From positions 1 to 12,102 of the forward strand of contig JAEDNQ010000061.1 in assembly GCA_016302435.1 (NCBI GenBank): 12,102 nucleotides of DNA. The letters are read 5' to 3'. The translations under genes and the position numbers were made by a program. Below the pieces are notes generated by a model. It was not told the DNA's origin. It was given only the letters and a program-made list of their open reading frames with translations, and made no database searches. Shown piece by piece: positions 1 to 6,809 of the stretch. Numbering within the stretch: the first letter of the stretch is position 1; each line of letters starts with the position of its first letter. Origin of the DNA: Bacteroidaceae bacterium (GTDB lineage: Bacteria > Bacteroidota > Bacteroidia > Bacteroidales > Bacteroidaceae).

Positions 1-21
1 GCATCACTAATCAATACAATC

Positions 22-52
22 ATTATAAAAATAATTTTGCACACCTACTTAT
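22..52 (-). repeat. Left copy of a 31-bp locus-bracketing inverted repeat
   Basis: The minus strand reads ATAAGTAGGTGTGCAAAAT followed by an AT-rich tail. It matches positions 12051-12081 of the plus strand at 30 of 31 bases; the single difference is the 20th base (T here, G in the right copy). The copy begins 10 bp after the GH29 stop codon, in the same orientation relative to that gene as the right copy is to the GH30 gene. Homology ends abruptly on both sides. There is no flanking target-site duplication. Unlike the right copy it has no complementary downstream arm, so it is not an obvious terminator by itself. Confidence 0.85.
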
Positions 53-62
53 GAAGAGTATT

Positions 63-1721
63 TTACTTCTTTATCTTAAGCACTGGCATGATATTGTTGA
101 GTTTCTCAGGCAGTGTGACCACGAGGTGTTGACCATCGCGGGTGAAGGGCACCTTGCCGTAACCGAGGAGTTCTACGGTCTTTATCTTCTGAGGGAAGAG
201 TGGTGAGCCGTCTGAAAGTGCCTTAATGCGCACGATGTGGTCTTCTGGCCAGGCAAGTGCGCTGACATAGAGATACTTGTCTGTCTGGTTGAAGCGTATC
301 TCTCGTGAGTCGGCTTTAGCATAGTTGCCGTCGTTGAATCCTTGGGCGTTTATTTTGATGTCGGAGTCGGCTATAGGGCCTTCGCCAAACTTTGTCCAGG
401 GGCGAGTCTTGAAGATGCTCTCTCCGTTGATTTTCATCCATGCTCCAAACTCTTTCATGATGGCGAGTTCCTTCTCGTCGGGTGTGCCGTCAGCTCGCAG
501 AGGCACTGAGAGCAGCATGTTGCCGTTTTTGCTTACGATGTCGACGAGGAGTTTGGCTACGGTGGCTGCGCTCTTGTAGCCTCCGTGCTGGTATGTGCCG
601 TTGTTGTAGTGCCAGTCGCCTAAGCAGTTGCAGCATTGCCATGGACGCTCGTTGATCTTGTTGGGCGCTCCGCGCTCCACGTCCCACACGAGCGCCTCTT
701 TTTGTTCGTCTGAGAGTATCTTGCCAAAGACGACGGCTTCGTTCTTGCCCTTGTGTGTAGCTTGGCTATGGTTGTACATGTGGGCGGCTATCTTCAGGCC
801 TGCATCGCTGACGGGATAGAACGGGAGGACTGTCACGTCGAAGTAGAGGAGGTCGGGATTGTAGCGGTTGATAGCATCGAGAGTGCGGTTGTAGAAGTTG
901 GTGACATATTCCTGAGATGGTGTGCAGGCTCCGTTTTCCCATCCCCACTGACTGTGGATGGCTCCGTTGTCCCATGTGCGGTCGCTCAGGTCGTGGTCTT
1001 GGGCATAGAGCTTCTGTGGGTCGAGTCCTTTCCACCATTTGGCTGTACCGTCAGGATTGGGTTTGTAGCCGTCTTCCTTAGTTAGCCAGCCGTCGTATTT
1101 GACGCCGCGCTTGTCGCCCTTGAGGTCGAAGCGACGTGAAGGCTCGTACCATGTCCATGCGTGGTCGGCATGGAAGGAGATGCCGAAGGGTATGCCTGCT
1201 TTCTTTGTTGCCTTGGCCCATCCGTCAAGAATGTCCTTGTGCGGACCTATGTTTTGTGAGTTCCACTCCTGATACTTGCTGTCCCATAGGTCGAAGTTGT
1301 CGTGGTGATTGCCAAGGGCAAAGAAGTATTGGGCTCCGCACTCTTCATGGTAGAATTTGACGAGTTCTTCGGGTGTCCAGTTCTCGGCTTTGAAGAGAGG
1401 CAACACGTCTTTGAATCCGAACTCTGAGGGGTGGCCGTAGTGGTCGCGGTGGTAGTTGTATTTGTAGGTGCCCTCCATGTAGAGCTCGCGCGCCATCCAG
1501 TCTCCAGAGCCTTCGACACACTGTGGGCCCCAGTGTGCCCAGATGCCAAACTTGGCGTCGCGGAACCACTCTGGCACTTGGTATTGGCGGAGTGACTCCC
1601 AGTCGGGGGTGAAGGTGCCCTGAGCCATGGGCTCGTCGTTTTCCAAGACTGGAACAGGGTAGTTTTGCGCATATAGCGGCGAGAATGCTAATGCTGCAAG
1701 TAGAAAAAGAGAATGCTTCAT
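63..1721 (-). CDS. Secreted GH29 alpha-L-fucosidase
   Basis: This 552-residue protein is a retaining alpha-L-fucosidase that releases terminal alpha-L-fucose from glycans. Residues 1-18 are a Sec signal peptide (basic start, hydrophobic LFLLAALAF, cleavage near YA-QN), so it acts in the periplasm or beyond. The GH29 catalytic barrel spans about 35-435. Visible family segments are WFRDAKFGIWAHWGPQ (52-67), the GNHHDNFDLWDS block (137-148), and NPDLLYFD (288-295), whose D295 is at the expected nucleophile position; the acid/base residue cannot be assigned by eye. Residues about 440-552 look like a C-terminal beta domain. It is the last gene of the minus-strand operon, 143 bp after the mutarotase gene, with structured DNA in that gap. 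Family is secure; substrate linkage (1,2 versus 1,3/1,4) is not readable. Confidence 0.93.
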   Translation of the reverse strand: MKHSLFLLAALAFSPLYAQNYPVPVLENDEPMAQGTFTPDWESLRQYQVPEWFRDAKFGIWAHWGPQCVEGSGDWMARELYMEGTYKYNYHRDHYGHPSEFGFKDVLPLFKAENWTPEELVKFYHEECGAQYFFALGNHHDNFDLWDSKYQEWNSQNIGPHKDILDGWAKATKKAGIPFGISFHADHAWTWYEPSRRFDLKGDKRGVKYDGWLTKEDGYKPNPDGTAKWWKGLDPQKLYAQDHDLSDRTWDNGAIHSQWGWENGACTPSQEYVTNFYNRTLDAINRYNPDLLYFDVTVLPFYPVSDAGLKIAAHMYNHSQATHKGKNEAVVFGKILSDEQKEALVWDVERGAPNKINERPWQCCNCLGDWHYNNGTYQHGGYKSAATVAKLLVDIVSKNGNMLLSVPLRADGTPDEKELAIMKEFGAWMKINGESIFKTRPWTKFGEGPIADSDIKINAQGFNDGNYAKADSREIRFNQTDKYLYVSALAWPEDHIVRIKALSDGSPLFPQKIKTVELLGYGKVPFTRDGQHLVVTLPEKLNNIMPVLKIKK

Positions 1722-1769
1722 GATAAGTCGTTTTTTGGGGTATGTAAGATTATGTTCGTTTTATTACAG

Positions 1770-1834
1770 ACGTTTTCTCGCCATGGCATTGCTCGAGCAA
1801 GCTCAGCTCTGCTCATTTGGCTGAACGAAAACGT
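1770..1834. repeat. REP-like nested palindromic element
   Basis: This element fills most of the gap between the mutarotase and fucosidase genes. Outer arms ACGTTTTC (1770-1777) and GAAAACGT (1827-1834) are perfect reverse complements. Inside them lie two perfect palindromes, GCCATGGC (1780-1787) and TTGCTCGAGCAA (1789-1800). No coding potential or TAnnTTTG promoter box is seen. The nested symmetry resembles dispersed intergenic REP/BIME-type elements of Bacteroidota; dispersal across the genome cannot be tested here. In RNA it could fold and alter mRNA stability between the cytoplasmic enzymes and the secreted fucosidase. Confidence 0.6.
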
Positions 1835-1840
1835 TGGTAT

Positions 1841-1867
1841 TAGGTGGGTTCTATTAATCCCCACCTA
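1841..1867 (-). other. Hairpin starting at the mutarotase stop codon
   Basis: TAGGTGGG (1841-1848) and CCCACCTA (1860-1867) form a perfect 8-bp stem with an 11-nt loop. On the minus strand the first three bases of the stem are the TAG stop codon of the mutarotase gene. No T tract follows, so it is not a classical intrinsic terminator; a partial terminator or RNA-stability hairpin is more likely. It contains the octamer AGTAGGTG (complement at 1862-1869) that also opens both copies of the locus-bracketing repeat. Confidence 0.55.
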
Positions 1868-2239
1868 CTCATAGAGATAAAACATTCTGTCCATCATGTG
1901 CCATTTCTCGTCGCTTCGGGCGTTTTCGGGGCAGCCTTGCAGCTTGGCGACAAAGGCCTCCCATTCGGCTTGGCGCGGCAGGGTGGCGAGGCGTGACATG
2001 GCTGTTTGCCAGTCGAAGTCGAGAGGGGTGTCGACAATCATGACGAGTCGTGTGCCGAGGATGTATATCTCCATCTCGAGTATGCCAACAGCCTTGATGC
2101 CTTCGCGGATTTCCTTCCAATGGTGTTCTGCGGAGTGGCATCGTCTGTATGCCTCAATCATGGCAGGGTCGTCTTTGAGGTCGAGGGTCTGGACGTAACG
2201 TTTGGTCTGTCCAAGGGGTTTTTGAACAAAGCCTTCCAT
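1865..2239 (-). CDS. L-rhamnose/L-fucose mutarotase family protein (RhaM, DUF718)
   Basis: This 124-residue cytoplasmic protein belongs to the small RhaM-type mutarotases, which interconvert alpha and beta anomers of 6-deoxy sugars after import. Its length is typical (about 105-125). The segment IEAYRRCHSAEHHWKEI (28-44) aligns with the E. coli RhaM EEYQRRHNPIWPEL region as I recall it, placing Y31 and H35 at the catalytic Tyr/His positions. W93 and the C-terminal MDRMFYLYE match the family's conserved Trp and beta-strand ending. No signal peptide is present. It lies 19 bp after the dehydrogenase gene in the same operon. Given the fucosidase, permease and fucose-oxidation enzymes around it, L-fucose is the inferred substrate, although the family name is for rhamnose. 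Confidence 0.85.
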   Translation of the reverse strand: MEGFVQKPLGQTKRYVQTLDLKDDPAMIEAYRRCHSAEHHWKEIREGIKAVGILEMEIYILGTRLVMIVDTPLDFDWQTAMSRLATLPRQAEWEAFVAKLQGCPENARSDEKWHMMDRMFYLYE

Positions 2240-2258
2240 AGTCTATAGGATGTTATAG

Positions 2259-3281
2259 TCAGTTGAAATCTGCAAGAATGCGGAATACCTTGCCTGGGTT
2301 TTGGCTCCACCACTGCATGGTCTCCAGTGCTTCTTCGGGTTTGACAATTTTGGTTATGAGGCGGTCGACTGGGCAGGTGTGGCGTTCCATGTAGCGGATG
2401 ACGGCTCTGAAGTCTGATGGGTTGGCATTGCGTGAGCCTCTGATGTCAAGCTCTTTTTGTACGAAATACTTTGTTTGGAAGCTGACTTCCGATTTGGCAT
2501 ATCCTATGCAGGTGACGCGTCCTGTGAAGGATACCTCGTTGATGGCCATTTGGTAGGTTGGTACGCTGCCTACGGCCTCAATGATGACATCTGGCCCGAA
2601 ACTATAGGTGATGTCTGACAGGCGTGAGTGGACATCTTCTGCCTTGGTGTTGATGGTATGTGTGGCTCCCATCTCCTTGGCGAGGGCGAGTTTGTCGTCG
2701 TCAATGTCGGCAGCTATGACTGTGGCTCCTCGGAGGGCTGCTCTGACTATGGCTCCCATGCCTACCATGCCGCAGCCGATGACCATGACGGTGTCTATGT
2801 CGGTGACCTGTGAGCGGTCAACGGCGTGGAAGCCTACGCTCATGGGCTCGACGAGGGCTGCTTCCTTGGTTGTCAGTGTGCTGGCAGGGATAATCTTCTG
2901 CCAGGGGAGGATGATGTGCTCGCGCATGGCTCCGTCGCGCTGCACTCCGAGGGTTTCATTGTGTTGGCAGGCGTTGACGCGTCCGTTGCGGCAAGAGGCG
3001 CAGTTGCCGCAATTGGTGTAGGGGTTGCAGGTGACGACCATGCCTGGGCGGAGGTTGGAGGGAACGTCGGCTCCTACGGCTTCGATGATGGCACCTATCT
3101 CATGGCCGGGGATGACAGGATTGAGAGCCATGGTGTTGCGACCCATGAAGGTGTTGATGTCTGAACCGCAGAAGCTCACGTAGGAGAGTTTGAGGAGTAC
3201 CTCGCCAGCGGCAGGAGCGGGACACTCTGGGAGCTCTATGATGTTGAGCTCTTGTGTGTGGGTGATTTGTATTGCTTTCAT
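2259..3281 (-). CDS. Zinc-dependent MDR sugar-acid dehydrogenase, LgoD/RspB-like
   Basis: This 340-residue cytoplasmic NAD(P)-dependent medium-chain dehydrogenase has an intact zinc set. Catalytic ligands are C38 (SFCGSD), H60 and E61 (PGHE), and E145 (VEPMS). The structural zinc cysteines are C91, C94, C97 and C105. The Rossmann nucleotide motif is GCGMVG (169-174). The C-terminal half carries KELDIRGSRNANPSDF, close to the KKETTMMGSRNATPEDF segment of E. coli L-galactonate dehydrogenase LgoD as I remember it. L-fuconate is 6-deoxy-L-galactonate, so fuconate or 2-keto-3-deoxy-fuconate is a reasonable but unproven substrate. The gene is separated from the permease gene by 82 bp holding a hairpin, and from the mutarotase gene by 19 bp. 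Oxidation of fucose itself is an alternative, but the aldo/keto reductase fits that step better. Confidence 0.85.
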   Translation of the reverse strand: MKAIQITHTQELNIIELPECPAPAAGEVLLKLSYVSFCGSDINTFMGRNTMALNPVIPGHEIGAIIEAVGADVPSNLRPGMVVTCNPYTNCGNCASCRNGRVNACQHNETLGVQRDGAMREHIILPWQKIIPASTLTTKEAALVEPMSVGFHAVDRSQVTDIDTVMVIGCGMVGMGAIVRAALRGATVIAADIDDDKLALAKEMGATHTINTKAEDVHSRLSDITYSFGPDVIIEAVGSVPTYQMAINEVSFTGRVTCIGYAKSEVSFQTKYFVQKELDIRGSRNANPSDFRAVIRYMERHTCPVDRLITKIVKPEEALETMQWWSQNPGKVFRILADFN

Positions 3282-3313
3282 TGTTTATGGGGTTATATGG
3301 GGAAAGGGGAAGG

Positions 3314-3330
3314 CGGGGTTGAGAACCCCG
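3314..3330. other. Short GC-rich hairpin between permease and dehydrogenase genes
   Basis: CGGGGTT (3314-3320) and AACCCCG (3324-3330) form a perfect 7-bp stem with a 3-nt loop. It lies in the 82-bp gap between the permease stop and the dehydrogenase start, the longest gap among the first five operon genes. There is no T tract, so attenuation, mRNA processing or a REP-like repeat is more plausible than full termination. Confidence 0.55.
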
Positions 3331-3363
3331 ACTAACCGAACGGAGTAGCGGACGAGAGTCGAG

Positions 3364-4647
3364 CTATTTGAAGCTGGATTTCAGCAATGTCCTGAATCTC
3401 CAACCGTAGAAGGCGCAGAAGGCGAAGCATATCATGGGGATGATGTAGGCTATCTGGTAGATGTGCTCGTTCTGGTGCATGATGTAGGCTGTGAGTTGTG
3501 GCACACAGGCATTGCCGACGATGGCCATGACGAGGAAGGCTGAGCCAGACTTAGTCTGGGAACCGAGGCCTGTGATGGCAAGTGAGAACTGTGTGGGGTA
3601 CATGATGGACATGAAGAATGATATGGCGAGCATGCAGTACATGCCTGCCATGCCTCCGAGGAAGGAGACTACGGCACAGAGTATGATATTGGCTATGGCG
3701 TAGACGAGGAGCATCTTCTCGGGAGCGAAGCGTGCCATGAGAAGAGTGCCTATCCAACGACCTGCCAAGAATGCGAGCATGTAGAGGCCGAAGAATGTCG
3801 TAGCTGTACCTTCGTCAATGCCTACGTAGGTGCAGCAGTATACGAGGAAGAGGCTGTTGATGGCTGTCTGTCCGCCGTTGTAGAAAAACTGTGCGATGAC
3901 GCCCCAGAGAAGGTGCGGGTGACGCAGGGTGGAGAAGTCGATGAGCTTTTTCTTGGCAGAGGATTGAGTGTCGGAAGTGCTTTCTGATGTATGGCTCTCG
4001 TCTTCTTCCACCTTGGGCAGTTTCTGCAGGGCAAGGACTACTGCCACAAGGATGAGTATGATGGCGAGGATGAGGTAGGGCAGTTTCATGGCGTCAGTCT
4101 CTGTGTTGATGTAGCCTTCCCATCCTCCTGGGTAGTCGACAGGTATGGTGTCGCGGGTGTAGGTGGTGCCGCTGAGCACGAGTTTGCTGAGGAACATGGC
4201 TGCCACAAAGGCACCGAGTCCGTTGAAGGACTGTGCGAGGTTGAGTCGGCGTGTGGCTGTCTCGGGGTCGCCAAGAGCTGTGACGTAGGGGTTGGCTGCT
4301 GTCTCAAGGAAACACATGCCTGTGGCAATGATGAAAAATATGCCAAGGTAGACGGCATAGCTCTTGACCATGGCTGCTGGTAGGAAGAGAAGTCCGCCTG
4401 TGGCAGCAAGGAGGAGACCTACGATGATGCCTGAGCGGTAGCTGTAGCGCTTCATGAACATGGCTATTGGGATGGGGCAGATGAAATAGGCGAGCCAGTA
4501 TGCTGACTCGGTGAAGGAAGCCTCGAAGGTGTTGAGCTCGCAGGTCTTCATGAGCTGTCGTATCATCGTGGGCAGCAGGTTGCTGCTGATGGCCCAGAGA
4601 AAGAAGAGGCAGAAGATAAGCGAGAGTGCTATGGTGTTCTTTTTCAT
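3364..4647 (-). CDS. fucP: FucP-like L-fucose permease (MFS, FHS family)
   Basis: This 427-residue inner-membrane protein with about 12 hydrophobic segments is an MFS sugar:proton symporter of the fucose-galactose-glucose (FHS) family. FFLWAISSNLL (15-25), ESAYWLAYFICPIPIAMFMKR (47-67) and LETAANPYV...RLNLAQSFNGLGAF (114-148) align without gaps to E. coli FucP as I recall it. E115 matches essential E135. A residue aligned with essential D46 of E. coli FucP is P26, an unusual substitution. A charged loop rich in Glu/Ser (about 213-232) separates the two six-helix halves. The gene starts 21 bp after the amidohydrolase gene. Fucose is the likely substrate from context; a related deoxysugar or hexose cannot be excluded. 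Confidence 0.88.
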   Translation of the reverse strand: MKKNTIALSLIFCLFFLWAISSNLLPTMIRQLMKTCELNTFEASFTESAYWLAYFICPIPIAMFMKRYSYRSGIIVGLLLAATGGLLFLPAAMVKSYAVYLGIFFIIATGMCFLETAANPYVTALGDPETATRRLNLAQSFNGLGAFVAAMFLSKLVLSGTTYTRDTIPVDYPGGWEGYINTETDAMKLPYLILAIILILVAVVLALQKLPKVEEDESHTSESTSDTQSSAKKKLIDFSTLRHPHLLWGVIAQFFYNGGQTAINSLFLVYCCTYVGIDEGTATTFFGLYMLAFLAGRWIGTLLMARFAPEKMLLVYAIANIILCAVVSFLGGMAGMYCMLAISFFMSIMYPTQFSLAITGLGSQTKSGSAFLVMAIVGNACVPQLTAYIMHQNEHIYQIAYIIPMICFAFCAFYGWRFRTLLKSSFK

Positions 4648-4668
4648 TGTTGTGGGTGGTTGGGTCTT

Positions 4669-5580
4669 TTATTCTGACATATTTTTTATGTATGGCAGTG
4701 TTGGCAGGTCTTTGAATCCGTAGAATGTCTCAGCGTTTGAGCCAAGGAACATGCGTTTTTCGTCGTCTGTCATCTCTGCCGACTTGCTGACGAAGTCGTA
4801 TGACATCTTGTATGTTATGGCTGTGATGGTTCGTGGATAGTCGCTGCCCCACATCAGTCTGTCCATGCCTACGAGGTCGCGTGCTCTGAGTATGCTCTTG
4901 ATGGCTGAAGGGTAGGGGTAGAACTCACTGTTGTAGAGCCACGTGATGCCACCTGACTCAATCATGACATGTTGGCCTGCGAGGGCTAAGCGCACCTGGC
5001 TCTCGAAGGAGGGAGTGGTGACCATGCCAAAGTGGCCGATGGCTACTCGCAGCTTGGGACACTCTTCGATGACTTCCCTCATCTCTCCTATCTGATGTTG
5101 GTCGTCTGCGAGGCACATGGAGAGTACCATGTCTTTTGTTTCCATGTGTCTGAACATGTCCATCATAGTGTGGAGCGATGTCGTGAGGCGATGGCCAGGA
5201 ATGGCTATGCCCTTGAGACCCATGGCTTCTATGGCAATGGTGTCTGTCTTGCATGAAGGTATGTCACCTTCGGGGGTGATGTGGGGCATGCCCATGCAGA
5301 AGAAGCGGTTGGGGTACTGTTGCTGCACTTTGATAAGGTAGTCGTTTTGGTTGCCGTCGATGATTTCCTGCACGATGACGGCTCCGCCCACTTGGGCATA
5401 GTTCATGTTGGAAAGAAATATCTCGGCTGTGTTCTTGCCCTCGACCATGAATGGCGGCATCATCTGCACTTCTTCGTCCATGAAGATGCTCCTTCCGTTG
5501 GAGAGGGAGAGGATGCGTTTGCCGTCGACCCATGTGTCTTGTTTGAGCCAGAGGTGGGAGTGTGCGTCTATTATTGTCAT
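4669..5580 (-). CDS. Amidohydrolase-fold lactonase, likely L-fuconolactonase
   Basis: This 303-residue cytoplasmic protein belongs to the amidohydrolase_2 (PF04909-type) superfamily, which includes sugar-lactone and 2-pyrone-4,6-dicarboxylate lactonases. The metal-site pattern is visible as D5-A-H7-S-H9 at the N-terminus, H183 in AIGHFG and D247 in WGSDYPRT. No signal peptide is present. The gene sits directly between the aldo/keto reductase gene (71 bp upstream) and the permease gene (21 bp downstream). By analogy with known oxidative fucose pathways, where a dehydrogenase makes L-fucono-lactone and an amidohydrolase-superfamily enzyme opens it to L-fuconate, it is assigned as the lactonase. 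The superfamily is secure; the exact lactone is inferred from context. Confidence 0.82.
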   Translation of the reverse strand: MTIIDAHSHLWLKQDTWVDGKRILSLSNGRSIFMDEEVQMMPPFMVEGKNTAEIFLSNMNYAQVGGAVIVQEIIDGNQNDYLIKVQQQYPNRFFCMGMPHITPEGDIPSCKTDTIAIEAMGLKGIAIPGHRLTTSLHTMMDMFRHMETKDMVLSMCLADDQHQIGEMREVIEECPKLRVAIGHFGMVTTPSFESQVRLALAGQHVMIESGGITWLYNSEFYPYPSAIKSILRARDLVGMDRLMWGSDYPRTITAITYKMSYDFVSKSAEMTDDEKRMFLGSNAETFYGFKDLPTLPYIKNMSE

Positions 5581-5651
5581 GATTGTGGTAGGCTGAAGGT
5601 GAAACTCTATTGGGGTGAAATAGTGACTGCGTGTGTCTCTGCAGGTGTCGG

Positions 5652-6599
5652 TTATGAGTTAGCCCAGCTTACTCGCTTCTGGTCTCCGATGATTTGCTGC
5701 ACTTTCTCTACGAGTGTCCAGTCAGGTTCTTCGTTGGCCCACGCAATGTTGCGCTTGACATTGTCTGGATTGGCAGAGGAGAAGAGTGTGCCTGCTATGC
5801 GTGGATTGCTTACGGAGTACTGCACGGCGAGTTTCTCGATGGGGTAGCCTTGTTCGTGGCAGTAGGCTGCAGCTTTGGCACACGCTTCGACGAGAGGACG
5901 AGGAGCAGGATGCCAGTCGGGCACACCTCTCTCTGTGAGCAGTCCCATGCTGAGTGGCGACGCGTTGATGACGCCTATGCCGTGGCTCTCGAAGAAGTCG
6001 AGGAAGTCGACGAGTTTATCGTCGTTGAGACAGAAGTGGCAGAAGTTGAGCACGCTCTCAACGGTGCCTGGCTCACTATGTTCGATGACCCACTTGAGGT
6101 TTTCGAGCTGGAGGTCGGTGATGCCGACATGGCCCACGACTCCCTTCTTCTTTAGTTCTACAAGGGCTGGTAGTGTCTCGTCTACCACTTTCTGAAGACC
6201 TCCAGGGAGAGCTGCTTGAAACTCTATGTCGTGTACGTTGATGAGGTCGATATAGTCGATGCCGAGGCGCTCCATGCTTTCGTATACGCTTTCAGTGGCG
6301 CGTTTGCCAGAGTAGTCCCATGTGTTGACACCGTCTTTGCCGTATCGTCCTACTTTGGTGCTTAGGAAATATTTGTCGCGTGGAATACGTTTGAGTGCTC
6401 CTCCGAGTACGGTCTCGGCTTTGTAGTGACCGTAGTATGGACTCACGTCGATGAAGTTGATGCCGCCCTCGATGGCCGCTTCTACTGCTGCATAGCTTTC
6501 GTTCTCTTTTGTGGCACGAAAGACGCTTCCGAGTGATGATGCTCCAAAGCAGATGTGGGATATTTCCATCCCTGTCTTTCCTATTGCTGTGTATCTCAT
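5652..6599 (-). CDS. Aldo/keto reductase, likely L-fucose 1-dehydrogenase
   Basis: This 315-residue cytoplasmic enzyme is an aldo/keto reductase of the L-galactose / D-threo-aldose 1-dehydrogenase group. The catalytic tetrad is complete: D51 (FIDVSPYYG), Y56, K82 (LSTKVG) and H123 (INVHDIEF). The C-terminal cofactor region includes GTLFSSANPDNVKRNI (273-288), the usual NAD(P) phosphate-binding loop area. These enzymes oxidise the anomeric carbon of L-galactose-configured sugars; L-fucose is 6-deoxy-L-galactose. It is the first gene of the fucose operon, 33-40 nt downstream of a good -7 box. Pairing with a lactonase immediately downstream supports oxidation of fucose to fucono-lactone. Reduction of lactaldehyde is a less likely alternative. 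Confidence 0.85.
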   Translation of the reverse strand: MRYTAIGKTGMEISHICFGASSLGSVFRATKENESYAAVEAAIEGGINFIDVSPYYGHYKAETVLGGALKRIPRDKYFLSTKVGRYGKDGVNTWDYSGKRATESVYESMERLGIDYIDLINVHDIEFQAALPGGLQKVVDETLPALVELKKKGVVGHVGITDLQLENLKWVIEHSEPGTVESVLNFCHFCLNDDKLVDFLDFFESHGIGVINASPLSMGLLTERGVPDWHPAPRPLVEACAKAAAYCHEQGYPIEKLAVQYSVSNPRIAGTLFSSANPDNVKRNIAWANEEPDWTLVEKVQQIIGDQKRVSWANS

Positions 6600-6638
6600 T
6601 TTGGTTTAGGTGTTGGGTGTTAATTTGGTATCTGGGTG

Positions 6639-6646
6639 CAAAGGTA
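6639..6646 (-). promoter_or_regulatory. Fucose operon promoter, Bacteroidota -7 box
   Basis: The minus strand reads TACCTTTG followed by CACCC, an exact TAnnTTTG match. The start site would fall near 6632, leaving about a 33-nt leader before the aldo/keto reductase ATG at 6599. No TTTG is found at the expected -33 spacing, which suggests dependence on an activator. Confidence 0.72.
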
Positions 6647-6691
6647 CGCAGTTTTTTGTGATTGAAGGAGCATAAAATTAGCTGATAATAG

Positions 6692-6709
6692 GACAAAATT
6701 GACAAAGTT
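6692..6709. promoter_or_regulatory. Tandem 9-bp direct repeat, candidate activator site
   Basis: GACAAAATT (6692-6700) is followed without a gap by GACAAAGTT (6701-6709), 8 of 9 bases identical. It lies 46-63 bp upstream of the operon -7 box, where an activator would be expected to bind. GACAAAAT recurs at 9241-9248 upstream of the kinase promoter. Binding is inference. Confidence 0.45.
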
Positions 6710-6756
6710 GGATTTAGGGGGGAGGAGGGATGGGGCGATTACCCTCTCAATACACA

Positions 6757-6783
6757 GCGCGCACCCGTCCAACGGGTGCGCGC
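6757..6783. other. Strong GC-rich hairpin after the kinase gene
   Basis: GCGCGCACCCGT (6757-6768) and ACGGGTGCGCGC (6772-6783) form a perfect 12-bp stem with a 3-nt loop, 27 nt beyond the kinase stop. It is the most stable hairpin in the window. No T run follows on either strand, so it may be a Rho-independent-like terminator lacking a U tract, an mRNA 3'-end protector, or a dispersed REP-type palindrome. It insulates the kinase transcript from the fucose operon promoter about 110 bp further on. Confidence 0.65.
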
Positions 6784-6809
6784 CTATGGTAATATCTGCT
6801 ATTCTCTGT

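Noticed and set aside
32..39. TAATTTTG promoter box inside the left repeat, reading out into the fucosidase 3' end
   Set aside because: It fits TAnnTTTG but has no -33 element and no gene in its direction, and the one mismatch in the right copy destroys the box.
5281..5847. 188-codon plus-strand open frame across the lactonase and aldo/keto reductase genes
   Set aside because: It lies antisense to two well-supported genes, has no recognisable domain and a composition expected of an antisense shadow.
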